Program-made: the position numbers and the translations under genes
In this document: one piece after another, positions 58,655 to 64,000 of the stretch
How the letters are laid out: each line of letters starts with the position of its first letter
Numbering within the stretch: position 1 is the stretch's first letter
The notes under the pieces: generated by a model
The model's input: only the letters and a program-made list of their open reading frames with translations
Databases searched by the model: none
Told to the model about the DNA's origin: nothing
Source of the DNA: Nemopilema nomurai
Lineage: Eukaryota > Cnidaria > Scyphozoa > Rhizostomeae > Rhizostomatidae
Direction: 5' to 3'
DNA: 64,000 nt
NCBI GenBank assembly: GCA_003864495.1
Contig: PEDN01001106.1
Location: 124,001-188,000, forward strand

Positions 58655-61600
58655 TTAGGAGGTCGATGCTTTCTCTTAAGATGCGACATTTTCTTGCTTT
58701 TGTCTTTTCGATGTTTTAGTTTTGAGTGACTCTTCCCTCGTTCCATTGCTCCTATGACCGAAATGTTGGTGTGAAAATGCCCTCCATTCATATGTAATTT
58801 CTTAGTTCTCCTTCTATGTTTTCTACCTTTCCTTTTCTTTCTTCCTTTCTTCAGAGCTTTTTTGTGTTTGTTCCTTTCTTTGTGATGCTCAGCTTTTCTT
58901 TCATCTTTTATTTTTGTTTTCTTGCCAACATTAGGCTCGATCACAATATGGCTGGCTTGTCTAGTTGGATGCTCCACTAAATCAGTTAAATTCTCATGGT
59001 TCACTTTGTAAAACTCGTGTACTAGATCGTCTATATTCATAGAGACAATCGGATGGTTCTTCCATAGACTGCTGTTTCCGGCAAAATAAAGAGAGAGCTG
59101 CTTTTTCAAATGACCGGAAATCTTTTCCGTAGCATTTAGCAACTTTTCTTTCTCGCTTTGCACTGTGCTTTCATTCCGTTGCACTTTTATTTGGTTAGTA
59201 TCGTTCTGTTGTACACTTGAAATGTGTACATTTGAAGTGTTTTGCGTTTGACCAGCTTGTTGTGCACGACTCGTTGTCACATTTGTAATGTTGCCAACCT
59301 TTTGTTCCTGTGTCACATCTCCAAGACTCTCCTCTGAATTATACGATGAAAGCACAGAGTTGCCTGTCAGTATAGAGACGTTACCAGTCGACATAGAAAA
59401 TGGGATATGCTCCGTGGATGCATTTCCTTTGTCCTGGTTTGGTGACATTTTCCCTATCTTTGTCCCGACGCTCTCCTCTGCAATCTTTTCATTCATTGCC
59501 TGTTCTCCTTCAATTTCCTGGTCCATCGTTTTGTATTCATCGCTTGCCTTGGTTCCATCAAGGTTGTCCAGGTTGAAGTTGCTGCCAAGTCCAACCTTGC
59601 TCTGCTTTTGAAGCACTGTTTTGCCTGGATTCTCGTTCTCTAACTCGCCGCTTTTCAAACTCAAATCCTCCTCATTCTCCTGCATTGGTAACGGTATCTC
59701 TTTTGTCTCTTGGCTGTTACTCATGTTCATCTCTGCCAACCTCTCTACGAGTGAGTTCTGTGTGTCCAGCCTCGAACTGGCAAGACCAATACTTTCGTAT
59801 GCATCAGCCGTGGTGTGCTTCGCTTGTTCAACAAGCTTTTGATCATTGGCCACCATTGTACTCAAAATGTTTGTCGCCAGGCTCTTAAGTCCAGTAGTTC
59901 CTTTGACATTTGCTCGTCCTTCAGGTTTGGTGGCGTGAAACTTCTTTTTCGCTTCTGTGTCAGCGAAAAGACCTGGGTTTGAAAAGCTCATATGATGTTT
60001 TCTTCTTTTCTCTTTATGCCTTTTCTTCGACATCAAGGCTCGCGATGTATCATGAATCAGAGTTTTGTAAAGTTCTCTTGCTTTCTTGCTCAGAATGTTT
60101 GTAATGAAGCTTCCTGCACCGTTCTTGTTTTTCCTTCCTCTCAATACCCTGAATGCCAACTTGCTATTTTTCCCTTTTCTTCTGCTCTTTTTTACTTTAA
60201 GATGGTGCTTCCCAGCTTTTCGAAACTTTTTGTGCCTTTTGTGATGCACCACTTTGTGTCCACCCTGATGTTTGATTGGGTTTAACATTTTCCTCTCCAC
60301 ATCCTTCCTGTTATTTGTTAACATGTGTTCCTTTTGGCCTTTCCGGGACCCTGCATCGCTGGATTTTGAACCTTCAACTTTATCACTCTCCGCCACGCTT
60401 GAAATGAATATTTTTCTCACTGCTTCCTCTTTTGACAGTTTGACATTATATTTTTGCACTCCTTCGGGTGTGCTCAATGTTTTGTTCACAGTTTTGTCAT
60501 TTCTATAATTTGGATTGACATATTCCTTTGCAGTGTCGTGCCACTCCATTTTAAGGCCTCCTGTCATGCTCGATGGACGACTTTTCTCCTTGAAATCTGC
60601 ACCTTGCGTTGGTTCTGCAAAACCTGTCCTTTCGTTAACTTGTCCCCCAATGGGCTGACTAGCCTTCGTAGCATCGGCTTTGGAAGTCGGTCTCATAGCC
60701 TCAATTCCAACATTGTCATGTGCAGAGGGAATCGTAGTGTTCAGCTCAATGGATTCATTAAAGCCTCTTAGAACATCGTTTTCGCTTTCTTCGTAATCAT
60801 CTGTGAATGGGGAACTTTCCTGCTGAAACTTTGACTCAGTCGAATCATTGAACCCTGCCATCCAATCGTATGATGTGTTCTTGGGCCGTTCGCTTATGTT
60901 TTGATTATCTTCTCTCACTGCAGCTTTTTCGTTATTTTTAATCAAGTTTGTATCTTTCCTGCTTTCTGCAAAGCTTGAGTTGCCATTTGATTTTCCAACT
61001 GACATGCTTGCATTATTCTGTTTCAAAGCATCAAAACTTGAATGTGGAAATGGTAACTTAGAAATGTACGCATCGTCGCTTTCCGTTTCAAGATATGTTT
61101 GCTCAATCCTCGAAGAATCTATTTTAGGTAGCTGCACCGATTGATTTTCGTCGACCTTATTTCCAATGGATGCATCTCCATTTGCAAGGAAGGCATTAAT
61201 TCTCGTTGTTTCATTTAGGCTAACAGGATTTTGGGTAAAGCTATATTGTCGCTCATCAGTGGCACCACTTTGTGTGGGAACGTCCTGCTGAATCTGTGGT
61301 GCAGTTGAAACATTAGATCCAACCATTCTGCCAGATGGCGTGTTCTTGGGCCGCTTGGTCATGTTTGGACTATCTTCTCTTTCTTTAGCTTCTTCATTCT
61401 TTTCAACCAAACTTGAATCTTTCCTGCTTTCTACAAAGCTTGCACTGTCATTCGATTTCCCAAATGGCAAGCTTGAATTCTTCTGTTCCAAATTCTCAGT
61501 GATTGAAGGTGTGCTTGCAGTTTTGAAGGCATATCCGCTGTCACTTCCTGTGCCAAGATTGGTGTGTCCCACACTGGGAGAGAAATTTGTTTCAGAGGGT

Positions 61601-62142
61601 GGCACTGAGTAATTGTCGTTGACCCTATTTGTAACAGTTGCATTTCCATTTGCAAATGATGCACTACTTTCTGTAGCTTTATGAAAACCATTCGCACTTT
61701 TCGTATAACTTTCTTGTCGCTCGTCAGTGGCATCACTTTTTGTTGGAATGTATTGTACCATTGGTGCTTTAGTCGAAATATTAGATCCTATAATTCGGCC
61801 AGATGGCATGTTCTTGGGCCGTTCACTTGTTTTTGGACCATCTTCTCTTTTTTCGGCTTCTGCGTTATTTTTAATCAGGTCTGTATCTTTCCTGCTTTCT
61901 GCAAAGCTTGAGTTGCCATTTGATTTTCCAACTGACATGCTTGCATTATTCTGTTCCAAAGTATCAAAATTTGAATTTGAGGATGCTGACTTAGAAATGT
62001 ACGCATTGTCACTTTCTGTTTCAAGATATGTTTGCTCAATCCTAGAAGAATCTATTTTAGGTAGCTGCACCGAATAATCTTCGTTGACCTTATTTCCAAT
62101 GGTTGCATCTCCATTTGCAAGGGAGGCATTAATACTTTTCAT
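58597..62142 (-). CDS. large Ser/Asn/Lys-rich repeat protein segment with basic clusters (same gene as the esterase?)
   Basis: This is one uninterrupted frame of 1181 codons. The ATG at 62142 falls inside a repeat unit and is probably not a true start. The N-terminal third holds three tandem ~155-residue repeats. The middle and end carry four dense Lys/Arg/His clusters (about 60165-60280, 59990-60040, 58780-58930 and 58650-58730), e.g. HHKRHKKFRKAGKHH and KKGRKKRKGRKHRRR, separated by acidic, Gln- and Asn-rich stretches with many N-x-S/T sequons. There is no transmembrane helix and no recognised fold. Such basic clusters could bind heparan sulfate, nucleic acid or mineral, or serve as cleavage sites. 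The frame ends 33 bp before the esterase frame's earliest conserved residues, which points to one gene with a frame discontinuity. Confidence 0.7.
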   Translation of the reverse strand: MKSINASLANGDATIGNKVNEDYSVQLPKIDSSRIEQTYLETESDNAYISKSASSNSNFDTLEQNNASMSVGKSNGNSSFAESRKDTDLIKNNAEAEKREDGPKTSERPKNMPSGRIIGSNISTKAPMVQYIPTKSDATDERQESYTKSANGFHKATESSASFANGNATVTNRVNDNYSVPPSETNFSPSVGHTNLGTGSDSGYAFKTASTPSITENLEQKNSSLPFGKSNDSASFVESRKDSSLVEKNEEAKEREDSPNMTKRPKNTPSGRMVGSNVSTAPQIQQDVPTQSGATDERQYSFTQNPVSLNETTRINAFLANGDASIGNKVDENQSVQLPKIDSSRIEQTYLETESDDAYISKLPFPHSSFDALKQNNASMSVGKSNGNSSFAESRKDTNLIKNNEKAAVREDNQNISERPKNTSYDWMAGFNDSTESKFQQESSPFTDDYEESENDVLRGFNESIELNTTIPSAHDNVGIEAMRPTSKADATKASQPIGGQVNERTGFAEPTQGADFKEKSRPSSMTGGLKMEWHDTAKEYVNPNYRNDKTVNKTLSTPEGVQKYNVKLSKEEAVRKIFISSVAESDKVEGSKSSDAGSRKGQKEHMLTNNRKDVERKMLNPIKHQGGHKVVHHKRHKKFRKAGKHHLKVKKSRRKGKNSKLAFRVLRGRKNKNGAGSFITNILSKKARELYKTLIHDTSRALMSKKRHKEKRRKHHMSFSNPGLFADTEAKKKFHATKPEGRANVKGTTGLKSLATNILSTMVANDQKLVEQAKHTTADAYESIGLASSRLDTQNSLVERLAEMNMSNSQETKEIPLPMQENEEDLSLKSGELENENPGKTVLQKQSKVGLGSNFNLDNLDGTKASDEYKTMDQEIEGEQAMNEKIAEESVGTKIGKMSPNQDKGNASTEHIPFSMSTGNVSILTGNSVLSSYNSEESLGDVTQEQKVGNITNVTTSRAQQAGQTQNTSNVHISSVQQNDTNQIKVQRNESTVQSEKEKLLNATEKISGHLKKQLSLYFAGNSSLWKNHPIVSMNIDDLVHEFYKVNHENLTDLVEHPTRQASHIVIEPNVGKKTKIKDERKAEHHKERNKHKKALKKGRKKRKGRKHRRRTKKLHMNGGHFHTNISVIGAMERGKSHSKLKHRKDKSKKMSHLKRKHRPPKQSIRPRFISMSKGSQNSE

Positions 62143-62500
62143 TTAAGCCTACAGGAGTTTGGTTATAGCTTTCTTGTGTCTCATCAGTGTCATCACGTTG
62201 TGTAGGCATGCTTTGTGGAAACTGTGATGCAGTCGAAGCATTGAGCCCCACCATTCTGGCAGATGGCGTGCTCTTGGGCTGTTTAGTCACGTCCGGATTC
62301 TCTTCTCTATTTTCAGCTACTTCGTCATTTTCAATCAAGCTTGTATCTTTCCTGCTTCCTGCAATGTATACACTATCATTTTCTGTGTCGCCTGTCATAT
62401 CGGTGTGCGCCATCCTTGAAAAATTTGTCTTAGACAGTGGCACTGAATAATCATCGCCGACTGTATTTCCAGCAGTTGCATCTTCAGTTGCAAGTGAAGC
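60830..62500 (-). repeat. four tandem protein-coding repeats (~155 residues, ~466 bp)
   Basis: The landmark ANGDATIGNK recurs as ANGNATVTNR and ANGDASIGNK at 62118, 61653 and 61185, spacings of 465 and 468 bp. A shorter, more diverged unit (ATEDATAGNT) lies just upstream at about 62490. Other landmarks recur in order in each unit: SVQLPKIDSS or SVPPSETNFS, GKSNGNSSFAESRKD, ERPKNMPSGR and TDERQESY. Units 2 and 4 are closer to each other than either is to unit 3. Confidence 0.85.
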
Positions 62501-64000
62501 GTTCTTTCCTGTAGTTTCATCCAAACGAACAGGACTTTTACTATACCTTTCCTGTTCTTCCTCTGCATCGTAACTCCGTTGAGCATTTCCCCGTTGCACA
62601 GATGGTGTAGTCGTTGCGTGAAATCTCATTGTGCTTCTTGTCAGGTTATCCGCCCCTGTCTGAAGGCCATAGTTTATCTCTCCAACCTCATCACCATGTT
62701 CGTTGATATCCTTTTCAAACGAAGGTTTTGTACCTGTCAGTGCAGTATCTTTTTGACTTGTTGATTCGTGCACAAAAACCCCATTCACCCTTTGATCATA
62801 CTTAGCACCATCCGCTTTCGGCCTAAGATCGATTGGCTTGCGTCTTTTCCCAGAATAGTCTCCCGAACTCTCACCTGATGTCTCCTCCTCAGCCTCACTT
62901 GCCGAATCCTCCTCCCCAGAGCCGCTACCTATGTACGTACCAGCACCCTGCCTTACTGCCGCATTTAACGAGTTGTTTGCTGGTTGCTTAGTAATGTCCA
63001 TCTGTTCACTGGTACCTACATGCGCAGCAGTGATTACATGCCCGGTGGTGCTTAGCTGCCCAGTAGTTCCCACTTGCTCTTTGGTTTTCATACTCGTTCC
63101 AAATTTTGGTCTCTCTGCGGACTGATAAGACTGCGTATAAGCGACTTTTGCATTCTTCATATATGGTGTAGCAGTAGCTGTATATATTTCCTTGAAGTAA
63201 TTCTTTTGTCCTGGTGGCAAACTCAAGTCTTTCTCGTTCTGAGAATAGATCTGCGTGGCATTGTTTTTTTCTACTCCATTTCTAAGCCTCGAAAGATCTT
63301 CTGGACGACTGGCTATTGCTTTGCCATTGGTTCCATTTGAAATCAGAGTCAAAGGATTCTTGTTGTACTGTTTAGTTGTTCCAGCTCCATTAGTGCTCAC
63401 TGGAGGTGCATTGGTTCCATCCTTGTGTGCTCCACTACCCTCGTTCTCACCACTTCCACTACCCTCAGTGCTCCAGTGATCGTCCAGAAACTCTTTGTCT
63501 CCTGAGGCATTCGCGTTCCCTTCCTCTTGTTCTTCTTTGTCATTTGAGTAAAACGACTGTCCCGATATGTTTTGTTTTGTTTTCGTTTCAAAGTTTGCCA
63601 AGGGTCTATTACGGTCGACTACTCTGTTTGTAGGCATTTGGGTGGACGTTTTCAGCGGTATACCATTCCAGTATGGAGGTTGCAAGTTGTGAAAGCTCTT
63701 AATCCCATTCTCATCCTGCAACCCTCCATTGCTCTCTGAGTATCTGTATGTTGCATCGATATCATTACCCCTGGCCAACAAGTCATCATAGTCATCCTTT
63801 CGATCATATGCCACAAAGGCATTTCTGCCTTGCACAGTAGGAATAACAAATTCGGAGTTGTCGTTTCCTCTTTCCTGTGGAACTGTCTCGATCTGCGCAT
63901 CAATTACTGCTTTTTTGTACCTGGCAAGAGGCTGAAACATCTGCTCCAAGTCTTGTACTCCTTCGGGGAGAATTTCTGCGACGAAAATGTCCACATCTGG
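62129..64000 (-). CDS. proteoglycan-like N-terminal segment of the same giant gene (5' end outside window)
   Basis: The frame is open from the right edge to a TAA at 62129-62131, and at its upstream end it reads PDVDIFVAEILPEG. No ATG or signal peptide is visible, so the gene extends beyond the window. The protein is hydrophilic, Ser/Thr/Gly/Asn-rich and has many N-x-S/T sites. Two clusters of Ser-Gly dipeptides in acidic surroundings, STEGSGSGENEGSG (63472-63431) and GSGSGEEDSASEAEEE followed by SGESSGDYSG (62929-62849), match the consensus for glycosaminoglycan attachment in proteoglycans. A Thr-rich stretch (about residues 306-335) resembles mucin. A dibasic KRRK follows the second cluster. 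The last part is the first of the tandem repeats, cut by a frame change at 62129-62142. Confidence 0.7.
   Translation of the reverse strand, partial: PDVDIFVAEILPEGVQDLEQMFQPLARYKKAVIDAQIETVPQERGNDNSEFVIPTVQGRNAFVAYDRKDDYDDLLARGNDIDATYRYSESNGGLQDENGIKSFHNLQPPYWNGIPLKTSTQMPTNRVVDRNRPLANFETKTKQNISGQSFYSNDKEEQEEGNANASGDKEFLDDHWSTEGSGSGENEGSGAHKDGTNAPPVSTNGAGTTKQYNKNPLTLISNGTNGKAIASRPEDLSRLRNGVEKNNATQIYSQNEKDLSLPPGQKNYFKEIYTATATPYMKNAKVAYTQSYQSAERPKFGTSMKTKEQVGTTGQLSTTGHVITAAHVGTSEQMDITKQPANNSLNAAVRQGAGTYIGSGSGEEDSASEAEEETSGESSGDYSGKRRKPIDLRPKADGAKYDQRVNGVFVHESTSQKDTALTGTKPSFEKDINEHGDEVGEINYGLQTGADNLTRSTMRFHATTTPSVQRGNAQRSYDAEEEQERYSKSPVRLDETTGKNASLATEDATAGNTVGDDYSVPLSKTNFSRMAHTDMTGDTENDSVYIAGSRKDTSLIENDEVAENREENPDVTKQPKSTPSARMVGLNASTASQFPQSMPTQRDDTDETQESYNQTPVGLNEKY

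Overview
This window is animal nuclear DNA. It has eukaryotic multi-exon genes with GT-AG introns, AT-rich non-coding sequence, degraded transposons and a metazoan gene repertoire. No bacterial operons, Shine-Dalgarno sites or CRISPR arrays are present. A non-bilaterian marine invertebrate, most plausibly an anthozoan cnidarian, fits best. The reasons are compact intergenic spaces, introns of roughly 0.2-2.8 kb, clearly orthologous conserved genes, a fibrinogen-domain lectin, a plant-like pectin-acetylesterase/Notum-family enzyme and a two-exon proprotein convertase. The species assignment is an inference.

Layout, left to right. A possible last exon of an unknown gene sits at the left edge (3-89, +). 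An MTUS1/MTUS2 (ATIP)-type microtubule-associated coiled-coil gene has 12 exons (3854-14953, +). A degenerate minisatellite (18143-18535) lies just 3' of an intronless, unusually GC-rich SLC49/FLVCR-type transporter (18633-20135, -). A 7 kb AT-rich gap carries one well-delimited MITE (23556-23945). A six-finger C2H2 protein follows (27000-27830, -). A two-exon secreted fibrinogen-related protein (29910-31063, -) is divergent from an eight-exon MDM1 orthologue (31826-40664, +). Next come a two-exon PC1/3-like kexin-family convertase (42698-46152, +) and a TEX26-like axonemal protein with at least seven exons (51095-54671, +). From the right edge back to 57374 on the minus strand runs a very long coding region. 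It is rich in Ser, Thr, Asn and Lys, has proteoglycan-like features, and leads directly into a pectin-acetylesterase/Notum-family hydrolase domain.

Exon boundaries were read by hand from splice consensus. They were kept only where reading phase closes across every junction: about 631 aa for MTUS, 846 aa for MDM1, 795 aa for the convertase, 324 aa for the TEX26-like protein and 323 aa for the fibrinogen-domain protein. No transcript data were available.

How the genes may relate. MTUS, MDM1 and the TEX26-like gene are all microtubule, centriole or axoneme genes, which is striking but may be chance. The convertase, the fibrinogen-domain protein and the proteoglycan-esterase are secretory-pathway proteins.

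The two most unusual objects are these. (1) The convertase has a ~130-residue charged, dibasic-rich insertion inside its P domain, just before the last strand. (2) The giant minus-strand gene appears to fuse a repeat-bearing, glycosaminoglycan-attachment-rich, Lys/Arg/His-cluster-rich protein to a complete Ser-Asp-His pectin-acetylesterase/Notum-type hydrolase. That gene is interrupted by two compensating frame discontinuities.
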